DNA of 64,000 nucleotides from Streptomyces sp. SID13031 (GCF_010548305.1 NZ_JAAGLV010000025.1:1-64000), one strand, 5' to 3'; counted from the stretch's first letter, positions 8,282-17,929 are shown. A program made the numbers and translations. The notes: a model not told the origin generated them from the sequence alone.

Positions 8282-9205
8282 TTGCGGGATGCTCTTAGCG
8301 TGGTCAGATCCCAATTCGAAGAGAAGACGTACGAGTGCGCATACAACGTTGAGTTGGCGACCGGCGCTGGCGGGAATCCACGTATGTTCTCGCCAGGACA
8401 GGTTCTCGAGGGTCTGGTGGGCTTTGACTCGGCAGCGGACCCCGATCCGAATCACTTGATCTGGCAGCTGCTGAAGGTCCCAAGGCCGCCTGGGCTCTCA
8501 CTGCTCCCGACGCACTGGGGCGCGACGAAGCGTGGAACCGTGAATGCCGAGCAGTTGCCTCGGATGCCACTCAGCTTGATGCTGCAGTTCAAGCGACCGG
8601 AGTACCTCACGACGGCCAATGCATCGCAATGGAAGCTCTGGTCGAATCCGTACTATCGCTTCGTCCGAGCCGCTGAGCAGCATAGGGTTTTGCGCCGGCT
8701 GGACAGGAGCCTGGCCGGTGATGTCACCGTGAGATACGCAGCCCCCGCGTTCCATCTGCTCTCCGACCTGGAGGCGGCCCAGCTGGCTGGAGAAGTCATC
8801 GCGCGGTCGGGGCACGTGTCTCCGGAGGAGCTCGGCAGTCACAAGGTGTGGACATATCAGGTATCGGGGACAACCGGACAAGGCAATCCCGATGGTGCCG
8901 AATTGCCGTTCTCGACCCTGCAGCAGCTCTTCGTCAGACAACCTGCCGTGGCGGAAACTGTCGGGCAGGTCAGCGTGTACGAGGGTTTGGAACGCCACCT
9001 GGACACCGTCGCTGTGGTGTGTCGCGAGCGAAACCCAGCGCTCCGTGGGGTCATCGACAGATGGCAGCAATCTCTTGCGCGATCCAACCTTGGCCTTGAC
9101 CGTCGAGCAGCGCTGATCAACTACGCGACCATCCAGACCTTCTGCTCGTGGCAGCGAATCAGCTGGTGGCTTCTTGATGGACTAGAGGTACGACCTGCTG
9201 GCTAG
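8282..9205 (+). CDS. Conserved hypothetical protein, possible PD-(D/E)xK nuclease-like fold
   Basis: 307 residues with a TTG start at 8282; an alternative GTG is at 8300. I do not recognise a named family. A suggestive arrangement is E43 in VLEGLVGFDSA, the GFD at 47-49 and QFKRPEYL at 102-109: this matches the E...GxD...(E/Q)xK layout of restriction-endonuclease-like folds, although the gap between D and QxK is long. Later blocks include SNPYYRFVRA, VRYAAPAFHLLSDLE and GSHKVWTYQ. No membrane segments. It stands alone between an IS remnant and the peptide synthetase, which fits a horizontally moved defence or orphan gene, but function is unproven. Confidence 0.55.
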   Translation: MRDALSVVRSQFEEKTYECAYNVELATGAGGNPRMFSPGQVLEGLVGFDSAADPDPNHLIWQLLKVPRPPGLSLLPTHWGATKRGTVNAEQLPRMPLSLMLQFKRPEYLTTANASQWKLWSNPYYRFVRAAEQHRVLRRLDRSLAGDVTVRYAAPAFHLLSDLEAAQLAGEVIARSGHVSPEELGSHKVWTYQVSGTTGQGNPDGAELPFSTLQQLFVRQPAVAETVGQVSVYEGLERHLDTVAVVCRERNPALRGVIDRWQQSLARSNLGLDRRAALINYATIQTFCSWQRISWWLLDGLEVRPAG

Positions 9206-9281
9206 ACCCGGCTCGCCACACACGTGGTCGCCCGCAACTAGCTGCTACGTCACTGCTCCGTGGGACGTTGGCAAGTGATGC

Positions 9282-12200
9282 TTGGCGCGGACAACGGATG
9301 ACAAGGAAACCGCAGGTCAGAGGCAAGTTGGCCGTGGTGGCCAATCTGCCCTCAACTTCCATGACGCGTTGCTGCCGCTGGACGCCGGGGTCAACGCTGC
9401 GGCGTGGGCGGTGGCCGACCGTAGGACTGTGCACGGGGTGACCTGGCACGTGATGACGCAGGAGGCGGATGCGGGCGACGTCCTGGCTCAGCGATCCTTC
9501 CCGGTGGCCGCGGACGAGACGAGCCATTCGCTGAACCTGAAGTGCTTGCAGGCCAGACTGGAGTCGTTCACGGTCTTGGTGGATGAGCTGGGCGAGGGCA
9601 GGGAGCGGCGGACTCCGCAGGACCTGGCCCGGCGGACCTATCACGGCAGGCTGGACCGGCCCGGGCTGATGCTGTCGTGGCGGCGTACGGCGGTCGAGCT
9701 GGACGCTCTGGTCCGGGCGGCGGACTTCGGCCCGGGACAAAATCGGTTCGGTGTGTGCCGGGTACGGACCGCCGATGATTGGCTGTTGGTGCGGAGTGCA
9801 CGGGTGTGCGAGCGGCCGTCGGGCGATGCGCCGGGCACCGTGGTGGCCGTGGAGGAGACGACTGCACGGGTGGCGACCGGCGCGGGCGATCTGCTGGTGG
9901 AGGTCGGTCCACATGAGCTCCGTCCGGGCATCGTGCTGCCGGAGCCGGACGAGCACGCGACCCAAGCGGAGCGTGTCGGCCTGCAGCAGGAACCGTTCTG
10001 GCGGCAGCGCTTGCGGGAGTTGCGGCCGTTGCGCGGGTTGAGCGCGCTCGGCACCGCTCATCCAGCCGAGATGCCGGCTGGGATGGCCGATCAGGCGGTG
10101 GTCGACGCGGTCGTGGCCTACCTGGGCGAGCTGACAGGCGAGGAGGTCTTCGACATCGGCTTGCGTTCGCCGGCGCACGCCTTGCTGTCGGAGGTGGTGC
10201 CGTTCCGGACGGGTCAGCAGGTCCGTACCGGCTATCTGCGGGATTTGCTGGTCCGCCAGCCGAGCTTGGCCGCACCGCACCTGCCAGTGCTGATCGAGGT
10301 CGGGACCGAAGCGGCGCCTGCTCCCGGGACGGAGCTGGTGATCCGGATCCGCGAGGGTGCCTGTACCTGGCTGACCGACAACCCAGACCTCGCAGAAGGC
10401 TTCGCCGCGTACTGCGCGGCCCTAGCCACCAATGGGACGCTCCGCGCGCCGCTGGTGTCTGCCGCGATGGCCCGGAGGCTGGTGGCTGACGGCGAGGCGA
10501 GCCGGGTGGAGTACCCGCGCGGCCTGCGCACACATGAGTTGTTCGCCGAGCAAGCCAAGGCCCGCCCGGGTGACGTAGCGGTGGTCTTTGCCGGACAGCA
10601 GCTGAGCTACCGCGAGCTGGATAAGCGCAGCGGCCGGCTGGCTGCGCTGCTGGCCGCGCACGGTGTAGGCCCCGGCGACCGGGTTGGTGTGTACCTGGAG
10701 CGGTCGGCCGACCTGCTGGTGACCCTGCTGGCAGTGTGGAGGGCGGGCGCGGCCTATGTACCGCTCGACCCGGTCTACCCCGCCGCCCGGATCGCCTACA
10801 TGCTTACCGACGCCCAGGTCGCACTCCTGGTGACCCAAGCGAGCCTGGAGCACAATGCGCCCGGCCCCAAGGTGATCCTCGACCGGAGCGCACTACCCGA
10901 CGTACCGCTCCAACCCCAGCCGGGGCAGGCCGATGACCTGGCCTACGTCATCTACACCTCCGGGTCGACTGGCCGGCCCAAGGGCGTCCAGGTCACCCAT
11001 CGCGGGCTGACGAACTTCCTGTGCTCGATGTCCACCACACCGGGGTTCACCGCTGCCGACAAGATCCTCGCGATCACCACCATCTGCTTCGACATCGCCG
11101 GCCTCGAGTTGTTCCTTCCGCTGATCACCGGCGGGACGGTCGAGATCGCCCCGGCGGGAGTCGTCGACGACGGCCCGGCCCTGCGAGACCTGCTGGCCGT
11201 CAGCGACGCGACCGTACTGCAGGCCACCCCCGTCACCTGGCGGATGCTCATCGACGCCGGCTGGACCAATGCTCGCGGTCTGCGGGTGCTGTGCGGCGGG
11301 GAATCGTTACCCCGGGATTTGGCCGACGCGCTACTGGAGCGCGCGGACACAGTGTGGAACCTGTACGGACCTACCGAAACGACCATCTGGTCCACCGCCG
11401 CCCGCGTCCACCCCGGCGGAGAGGTCACCATCGGAACGCCGATCGCCAACACGACCTGCCACGTCCTCGAGCATCACATGCGCCTGCTGCCACCCGGTCT
11501 GCCCGGCGAGCTCTACATCGGCGGGGACGGCGTAGCCCAGGGCTACCGCAACCGGCCGGACCTGTCCGCCGAGCGTTTCGTCCCCGACCCCTTCGGCCCC
11601 GGCACCCTCTACCGCACCGGAGACCTGGTACGCCGGTCGCCGAACGGCGCCCTGGAGTGCCTCGGCCGCGCCGACCACCAGATCAAATTGCACGGCCACC
11701 GGATCGAACCCGGTGAGATCGAAGCCGTCCTGCGCGAGGTACCGGCCGTCCGGAACGCCGTCGTCATCGTCCGCGACGACCGCCTCATCGGCTACCTCAC
11801 TCCCACCGGCCACGACCTCGCCGCGCTCCGCGAAACCCTGCGATCCAGGCTGCCCGGGTACATGGTCCCCGCTGCCCTCGTCGAGCTCGACGCACTGCCC
11901 GAAACCCCGAACGGCAAGCTCGACCGCAACGCACTACCTGACCCCGCCTCGGCCGGGCCCGTACCTGCGGGCCCGGCCGGCGTCGAACTCCTGGAGACCT
12001 TGGAAGACCTGCTGGGAGCGGTCTGCGTCCAGGCCGCGCTGGTTCTCGGCACGCTGGAGCCGGTCGAGGCCGATCAGCGCTTTCCCGACGCCGGCATCGA
12101 TTCCCTCGCCGCGACTGCCCTGCTCGGTCGCCTGCACCCCCTCACTGGAATCCGGCTGACGGTCACCGCGACCTTCCAGCACCCCACACCCCGCCAACTC

Positions 12201-13169
12201 GCCCACCACCTGCATCAATTGCTGACCGGTACCACCGAACCCGAACAGCGGCCCGACCTCGCCGCACTGCTCGCCCCAGACATCGTTCCAGCTGCCAATG
12301 CCTCCCACCCAGCCGGCGACGAATGCCTGGTAACCGGCGCGACCGGCTTCGTGGGCGCCTTCCTCGTCCGCGAACTGGCCGACCGCGGCCACACCGTCCA
12401 CTGCCTGGTCCGCGGCACCGACGCGGCGACTGCCCACCGCCGCCTCCGCACGGCAATGGACGCCTACGACCTGTGGGACGATGCCCTCGACCACTCGGTC
12501 CATGCACATCCCGGCGACCTATCCCAACCGCTGCTCGGCCTGACCGAGACGGACTTCGACCACCTCGCCGCCACCGTCGAGACCGTCTACCACTGCGGCG
12601 CTCACGTCAGCGCCGTACATCCCTACTCCGCGCTACAAAGCGCCAACGTCGTCGGCACGCAGGAGGCTCTCCGCCTGGCCGCCCGGCACCGCCCGTCGAC
12701 CTTCCACCACATCTCCACCATCGAGGTGTTCGCCCAGCCACCCACCCACGGCGGCCCGATCACCCCGTCCGACCCACCCGGACCGCCAGAGGCACTGCGC
12801 GGCGGCTACGCCCAGACCAAATGGGCCGCCGAACACCTGGTCCGCCAAGCCGACCAACGCGGCCTATCGACCGCGATCCACCGGCTGCCCCGCATCCTCG
12901 GCCACACTCGCACCGGCGCCTGCCAGACCCGCGACCTCCTCTGGCAGATCCTCAAAGGCTGCATCCAGACCGGCACAGTCCCCACCGGCATCAACGCCAG
13001 CTACGACCTCGTCCCCGTCGACCACATCGCCCGAGCCATCGCCGACGCCACCCCTGGACCCGGAAGAGTCCTTCACCTGACCAACCCGCACCGCACCGGC
13101 CTCAACACGATCATCGGCCACCTGCGGACAGCCGGCTACACGCTCACCGACATGCCCCTGGACGCCTGA
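9282..13169 (+). pseudogene. Formyltransferase-adenylation-carrier-reductase peptide synthetase (F-A-T-R), 5' truncated and with a nonsense codon
   Basis: 1295 residues to the first stop. Order: formyltransferase core beginning abruptly at SALNFHDALLPLDAG (about 22-36) and its C-terminal domain (about 110-215); a degenerate condensation-like linker without HHxxxDG (220-400); adenylation domain with YTSGSTGRPKG (about 556), NLYGPTETTIW, YRTGDL, RIEPGEIE and NGKLDRNAL; carrier domain with GIDSLAA (about 938); thioester-reductase domain with VTGATGFVG (about 1016) and YAQTKW (about 1176). The specificity residues read D-I-L-Q-L-G-L-I-W, the known glycine code. The first 100 residues of the formyltransferase are missing and the only start is a TTG in unrelated sequence. 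TGA at 13167-13169 interrupts the reductase; the same frame continues for 66 codons to 13370. Expected product if intact: a formylated glycine released as an aldehyde or alcohol. Confidence 0.85.
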
Positions 13170-13370
13170 AGCGACCTCATTCGCAACCAGCCCGGCAACG
13201 CCGCCGCCCCCGTCCTTGACATCTTCCTCGCCGAGATGACCGGCCACGGATGGAGTGACCTGGCCTTCGCCACCACACTCCCCGACTGCCAGCCCCTCAG
13301 CGGCGAGACCTTCGCCATCTATGTCGACTACTTCGCTCGCACCGGATACCTGCCCAAGCCGCCGCACTGA
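13170..13370 (+). pseudogene. In-frame continuation of the reductase domain after the TGA
   Basis: Reading on without a frame change gives SDLIRNQPGNAAAPVLDIFL and then a normal C-terminal reductase tail, stopping at TGA 13368-13370. A Trp codon (TGG) at 13167-13169 fits the family position (x-x-W-x-x-x-L), so a single G-to-A change explains the stop. Confidence 0.85.
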
Positions 13371-13399
13371 GCTCGTACCCCCTGCCGGAGTTCGGGTGC

Positions 13400-13660
13400 G
13401 TCGTCGGCGTGCTGGGCGAGTAGCCAAGCCGCGTTGGCTGCGTCATCACCCACCTCTGATAGCAGTGGCCAGCCACTCGTAGCAATCAGGTCGGCCAGCC
13501 AGGTGGTGTTGCCGGCGTCGCCTTGCCGCACGGCCGCCCATTCGGCCAGGTGTGGTTTCTCGGAGTACCCCTGGACATGGTCTCGGGCTTCCTGATCCAG
13601 CGCCATCCGCCGGAGCAGTTCCGCCTGCAGAGCTTGATCAATCACCGCAGGCTCGGTCCG
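13400..13660 (-). pseudogene. DUF6624-like protein fragment
   Basis: Minus-strand frame with ELLRRMALDQEARD, then GNTTWLADLIATSGWP and AAWLLAQHADDAPELRQG, the conserved pattern of DUF6624 proteins. The C-terminal third is missing; the frame runs into unrelated sequence next to the end of the synthetase. No function known. Confidence 0.6.
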
Positions 13661-13685
13661 GCATGCGGGCAGGGAGTGTCGCTGG

Positions 13686-14125
13686 TCATCGGGTCCCTGC
13701 CACATCGTCGGCGTCGATGACGTGGCGCAGGTAGGCCTGAGGCGACTTCAGAAACCGGGACCAGTGGTCGACCAGGTCGAGTTCCTCCCAAGCGGCCCGG
13801 CGGAATCCGTGGGCGCCGACCTCAACGACATCGGCGCCAGGTGTCGCAGCCAGAGTGGGGGAGTGGGTCGTGCAGACGATCTGGGCGCCGCTACGGGCAA
13901 GCTCGTGGAGAACTGCTACCAGGTGCAGGCACGACGAGAAGGACAGTGCGGCCTCGGGCTCGTCCATAGCGTAGAACCCGGGTGCGTTCAGCATGGTCTG
14001 GATCATCATCACGAACCCTTCGCCGTGGCTCATGGCGCTGGTGTCCTCGGCCCAGTCCCCAGGAACGCCTCCGAGGTGCTCGGTCATGGAGTACGCCGTC
14101 TCCGCGCGCAGGAAGAAGCCCTTCT
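13686..14125 (-). pseudogene. ABC-class AAA ATPase (OLD/RecF-like), C-terminal half
   Basis: Minus-strand frame reads FFLRAETAYSMTEHL, then MSHGEGFVMMIQ (signature motif), FYAMDEPEAALS (Walker B plus D-loop) and IVCTTHSPTL (switch His). The part upstream, with Walker A, is absent: a stop lies just before FFLRAE near 14125 and a recombinase fragment begins at about 14140. Such stand-alone ATPases often belong to defence systems or are predicted ATP-binding proteins. Confidence 0.8.
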
Positions 14126-14139
14126 ATTTAGGCCGGGGG

Positions 14140-14690
14140 CCGCCCAGCTGCCTACGTTCGCAAGGACCAGTTGGTTGACGGGCTGAACGAGTGGGTCGCG
14201 GGGCTGTTCAGTCCTCAGAATCTTGATGAGACTGTTGCAATTCTCATGGGGGCTCAGGGCAAGGATGACGCTGTCGACGCGGCTGAGCAGGGCTTCCGAG
14301 GCCGGATCGCTGCGGCCGAGGCAACGATGGGGCGGCTGCAGCGGGCGCTGGAAGCTGGGTGGGATCCGGAGGTGCTCACGGGGCAGTACAAACTGCGGTG
14401 GCGAAGAAGGAGGCTGCGCTGGCGGGACTGGAGGCATTGGAGCCGGCTGTGCGTCTGACGTCCGCGCGATGGTGAAGGAGCTTGGCGCGATGCAGGCGGT
14501 GTTTGATCAGGCGGATCGCGGGGATCTAGCCGACCTGTACGGCGCCTTGGGACTAGAAGTCTCCTATAACCACAAAACGCGGGTGGCTGATGTTTCCATC
14601 AGTACCCCGCGTGTGGTTAGCCTGCGTGTCCGAGGGGGGACTTGCGCGCTATTCACACGCTACGTGCCTCGGCGCAGGGACAGCTGACGT
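14140..14690 (+). pseudogene. Large serine recombinase, C-terminal fragment with frameshifts
   Basis: Three frames join: YVRKDQLVDGLNEWVAGLFS through EAGWDPEVLTGQY; then AVAKKEAALAGLEALEPAVR; then VRAMVKELGAMQAVFDQADR to LGLEVSYNHKTR. This is the coiled-coil and C-terminal region of large serine integrases. The catalytic and zinc-ribbon parts are gone. It lies 430 bp from the right junction of the 13.1-kb insertion, the place where an integrase gene usually sits relative to its attachment site. Confidence 0.8.
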
Positions 14691-14741
14691 GTTGCCCGCT
14701 TGGATGAGCCGACCCGCCAGCCCACGGAGGTCGAGACGGTG

Positions 14742-15032
14742 CTATTCGAATCCGGGTTGCCAGGTGATGAAGTCGTTCGAGCCTCGCGAGTCGCGCTCGC
14801 GCTGCAACCAGTATCGGAACCGACCGGCGAGATAGTCGCGTCGCTCAGGGGTCATCATCTCGGATGCCTGCAACGCCTGAGGGATGTCGCGAATCGCCTC
14901 CAGGAGCTCACCAGCCTTCGGGGTAGTTCCATAGACTGGTGAGAAGGCAACGGCCCTAGGTCCGGTTGCCGTCATTTTGATCGTCAGAGAGTTCTGATGG
15001 TCATGACGGGGGCGGAGCGAGTCGAATGTCAT
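14742..15032 (-). CDS. Hypothetical protein
   Basis: About 96 residues from ATG 15032 (MTFDSLRPRHDHQ) to EFITWQPGFE-like acidic end; an upstream ATG at 15113 is also open. No family recognised; SPVYGTTPKAGELLEAIRDI and FRYWLQRERDSRG suggest a small soluble helical protein. No clear ribosome-binding site. Lies just inside the right edge of the inserted block. Confidence 0.35.
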   Translation of the reverse strand: MTFDSLRPRHDHQNSLTIKMTATGPRAVAFSPVYGTTPKAGELLEAIRDIPQALQASEMMTPERRDYLAGRFRYWLQRERDSRGSNDFITWQPGFE

Positions 15033-15118
15033 GAAGGTCTCGTCCCTTCGCGCGCTGGGCGTCTCGCTTCCGCAGCAGAGCACCAGGATCAACGTGGTAG
15101 CCGTCCTGGTCAAACTCG

Positions 15119-15307
15119 CGTCTCGAAAGGCTTGAACACGGTCGGCCAGTGCTGGCTGTCGCAGAACCAGAACTTCTCGTCCTCGGCGCCACCAGGCGTC
15201 CCGAAGGCGAGGTTGTACGGGTACAGCTTCTCCCAGCCCTCGGCGCCTGGCGGCACGCTCAGCTCCGAGGGCTTCGGGAAGGACTTCATCACAGGCTGGG
15301 TGGTCAC
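15119..15307 (-). pseudogene. PEP-utilising phosphotransferase subunit (CreH-like), N-terminal fragment
   Basis: GTG 15307 with AGGA eight bases upstream, then MKSFPKPSELSVPPGAEGWE and KFWFCDSQHWPTVFKPFET, 63 codons, ending at ACG (15121-15119). Past the junction the frame reads Arg-Val-stop. Joining ACG to the fragment at 2014 gives KPFET-VGAEFAVKCLG without any frame change, so these are two ends of one gene. It follows the ATP-binding subunit gene by about 34 bp. Confidence 0.88.
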
Positions 15308-15341
15308 AATCGTGTTCCTGTCGGGAGTAGGTGGTCCACGG

Positions 15342-16415
15342 CTAGGGTTTCGCGCCGAGAAGGCGCGACGTGAGGCTGCCAAGGCTGAATGTCGTGGACG
15401 GCGTTACGGACGCCGCAGTAGGTCGTGCCGAGTGGACCGTCTCCGCGCGCGACTGCAGGATCAGGACGTTCTGGCCTTCCGGGAAGTCGGCGTCGATAGC
15501 CCACTCGACGTCCTGAGGGCAGCGGGAGTGCCGCTCGGCTCGCTTCGCCAAGGCAGCGACCGCCACGACCTCCGCGTCGGTCAGGCAGCGGCGGCGCCGC
15601 CGTACCTCGTCGACCTCACGCTCGATCAACGTGCTGCCTGTCAGGTCCGGTACGAGTTCCGCGTGCTTGTCACCAAGAGTCTCGGCGACGATCGTCAGCA
15701 TGACCTTGTCGACCAGGATGTTGTCGGGCGTCACCTGGCCTGAGACGACCAACTCCCCCACCCCGTACGACGCGTCAATGGCGATCTTCGAGCGATCACC
15801 GGTGACCGGATCCATCGTGATGGCTACTCCTGCCACCCGCGCGTTGACCATCTTCTGCACGGCGACCGCCATCGACAGCCCCTCGTCGGCGATGCCATTT
15901 CTGAGCCGATAGGTGATCGCCCGGCTGGTGTACAGCGATGACCAGCAGGACTGGATGCGGTCCAGGATCGCCTCCGCGCCAATCAGCCACAGATAGGTGT
16001 CCTGTTGCCCAGCGAAACTCGCATCGGGCAAGTCCTCGGCGGTAGCCGACGATCGCACCGCAACCGGGACCTCTTGATCAAACCGGGCCTGCAATGCGTC
16101 GTAGGCCGCATGTGTCTGAACCTTCAGGCCGGCAGGGAGTGGCCGGGAACAGATCTCATCGCGGATCCGCCTGGACACCGCGTCCACGGCGGCCACATCA
16201 CGCGCATCCAGTATGCCGATCAGCGAGCCGACCATAGCGGCCAGATCCGACTGCGCCATGAAAGCGTCGTACGCGACGGTCGTTACCGTGAACCCCGGCG
16301 GGACCGGTAACTGGGCCGCGGTCATCGACACCAGCGACGCACACTTCCCTCCGACCAGTTCGGGCTCCGGCGGGAACCCACAGTCGAAGAACTGGATGTA
16401 CCGGTCGCCGGCCAT
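15342..16415 (-). CDS. PEP synthase/pyruvate-phosphate-dikinase ATP-binding subunit (CreI-like)
   Basis: 357 residues holding only the ATP-grasp nucleotide-binding region of PEP synthase. Motifs: ELVGGKCASLVSM (about residue 20), LPVPPGFTVTTVAY, VAVRSSATAEDLPDASFAGQ (about 130) and GVAITMDPVTGDRSK. In two-gene phosphotransferases such as phenylphosphate synthase or the p-cresol system CreHI, this chain uses ATP to phosphorylate a His on the partner chain, which then transfers phosphate to a phenol or alcohol. Start ATG 16415 follows the P450 stop by one base (TGAGATG), with GGGAGG upstream: translational coupling. Its partner gene is split by the 13.1-kb block, so the system should be inactive unless a second copy exists. 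Confidence 0.85.
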   Translation of the reverse strand: MAGDRYIQFFDCGFPPEPELVGGKCASLVSMTAAQLPVPPGFTVTTVAYDAFMAQSDLAAMVGSLIGILDARDVAAVDAVSRRIRDEICSRPLPAGLKVQTHAAYDALQARFDQEVPVAVRSSATAEDLPDASFAGQQDTYLWLIGAEAILDRIQSCWSSLYTSRAITYRLRNGIADEGLSMAVAVQKMVNARVAGVAITMDPVTGDRSKIAIDASYGVGELVVSGQVTPDNILVDKVMLTIVAETLGDKHAELVPDLTGSTLIEREVDEVRRRRRCLTDAEVVAVAALAKRAERHSRCPQDVEWAIDADFPEGQNVLILQSRAETVHSARPTAASVTPSTTFSLGSLTSRLLGAKP

Positions 16416-16416
16416 C

Positions 16417-17682
16417 TCAAGCCTCCCACCGGACGCGGACCGCCGTCGGCGAACGAAAAGACAAGTTGTCGGCGAACCGTGTCGGATACGCGTCATCGAG
16501 CCGCATCCGCGGCGCTCGACGTGCGACCTCCTCGATCACGATCCGCAGCTGCAGCTTTGCGAGCGCACTGCCCAGACAAAAATGCGGCCCGAACCCGAAG
16601 GACAGGTTCTCCCGCGCATTCACACGGGTCAGGTCGAAACTCTCCGGGTCTTCGAACTTCGCGGAATCACGGTTCGCCGAGCCCAGCACCAGTAAGATGT
16701 CCGCTCCTTCGGGAACCGTGACGCCGCCGATCGTCGCGGCTGCGGTCGCCCGCCGGCGCCACGCAACGATCGACGGGCTGAAGCGCAGTACTTCCTCCAT
16801 CGCATTACCGGCAAAAGTCACGGGATCGGCAACCAGCCGCTCCCACTGCTCAGGCCGATCCAGCAGGACCTGCAGCGCGTTGGCGATGAAGGTCGTGGTT
16901 GTCTCATGGCCCGCGAACAGCATGCTGTAGCACACCGACGCGATCTCATGATCGGAGATGGGATCACCTGCGACCTGCGCACGCACCAGGTCCCCTACCA
17001 GCGAGTCGCGTTCGTTGCCATGAGCATCGTCAACGAGTCGCAGGCACTCCTGCCAGTACTCCACCAGATTGTGCGCGTGGGGGATCTGCTGCTCGTCGTC
17101 GAGATCACCCCATGTCATCGCAGTCCGCGACGCCGACCAGCGCTTGTACGTCTCGACTCTTGAAATGTCGGCGCCGAACAGCGACAGGATGGTCACGGTC
17201 GGTACGTCGTTGGCCAGATCGCGCACGAGATCTCCGTGCCTGAACTCCCGGGCAAGCATGTTCTCGAGCAACCCGACGACATGCCGCCGGATCACTGGCT
17301 CCAGCACCTTGTAGCGGCGCGGCGTAAATTCTCGTGCGACGATCCTGCGGATCCGCGGGTGATCCGGCGGCACCCGGGCCGACAGCCCCGAGTACGCCGT
17401 GAAGCCACCGTCAGCCATGATCTTGCTTGCCGGCCGGCCGTGCTCACGAACCGGAGCCTGAGCGTTCTCGCTGCTGAACGTCTGCCGGTCCTCGAAGACA
17501 GCCTTGACGTCGGCAAACCTCGTCACCACCCAGTACCCGATCCGCTCGTCGAACATCACCGGCGCCTCGGCACGCAACGCGGCATACGCCGGAAAGGGAT
17601 CGTCCTGCCGGAACGGCTCGAAGCCATGACGGGCTGGGCAGCCATCCGCACCCGTGACGTTCACTTCGCTGGACGATGACAT
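16417..17682 (-). CDS. Cytochrome P450 (operon with PEP-type phosphotransferase)
   Basis: 421 residues. The I-helix AGHETTTT, the ExxR motif EEVLR and the heme-binding FGFGPHFCLGSALAKL are all intact. Soluble bacterial class I type, needing a ferredoxin and reductase encoded elsewhere. ATG 17682 has GAGGGG nine bases upstream; longer starts run into the promoter of the preceding gene. The order small zinc protein, P450, ATP-binding subunit, PEP-subunit resembles the alkylphenol system in which phosphorylation of the phenol anchors the substrate for P450 oxidation. By that analogy the substrate may be a phosphorylated phenol or alcohol; this is inference. Confidence 0.9.
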   Translation of the reverse strand: MSSSSEVNVTGADGCPARHGFEPFRQDDPFPAYAALRAEAPVMFDERIGYWVVTRFADVKAVFEDRQTFSSENAQAPVREHGRPASKIMADGGFTAYSGLSARVPPDHPRIRRIVAREFTPRRYKVLEPVIRRHVVGLLENMLAREFRHGDLVRDLANDVPTVTILSLFGADISRVETYKRWSASRTAMTWGDLDDEQQIPHAHNLVEYWQECLRLVDDAHGNERDSLVGDLVRAQVAGDPISDHEIASVCYSMLFAGHETTTTFIANALQVLLDRPEQWERLVADPVTFAGNAMEEVLRFSPSIVAWRRRATAAATIGGVTVPEGADILLVLGSANRDSAKFEDPESFDLTRVNARENLSFGFGPHFCLGSALAKLQLRIVIEEVARRAPRMRLDDAYPTRFADNLSFRSPTAVRVRWEA

Positions 17683-17710
17683 CGGCCGGTCCCCTCGCCG
17701 TGCGTTCGGG

Positions 17711-17929
17711 TTAGAGATATGCGAACTCTCGCTGTACCAAGGCCCCGCTGAACGCACGTGAAGAGGCGGGTTCCGCGTGACTCGCACACAAAATCAACTC
17801 GCAGCCGCTCCCGAACTGCAGCAGCACCGAGCCAGGGGCATCGCAACGGTCGCATCGATCCTCACTGGTCAGAAAATGTCCGGCCCAGTCGTGAAGAAAG
17901 AAATCCGGCGTCACAATCGGTACGCTCAT
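17711..17929 (-). CDS. DUF7455-like small zinc-binding protein
   Basis: 72 residues with RCDRC about residues 26-30 and LCASH near 49-52, a C-x2-C...C-x2-H zinc site as in DUF7455 proteins of actinobacteria. GGAG seven bases before ATG. First gene of the P450 operon, 28 bp before the P450. Two relatives lie at 25222 and 52251. Function unknown. Confidence 0.75.
   Translation of the reverse strand: MSVPIVTPDFFLHDWAGHFLTSEDRCDRCDAPGSVLLQFGSGCELILCASHAEPASSRAFSGALVQREFAYL

Noticed and set aside
9159..10533. Long minus-strand frames under the peptide synthetase
   Set aside because: Low-information Arg/Pro/Gln-rich sequence complementary to conserved synthetase domains.
13167..13169. TGA as a selenocysteine codon
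   Set aside because: No selenoprotein family match and no SECIS-like hairpin seen directly after it; Trp is expected at this position.
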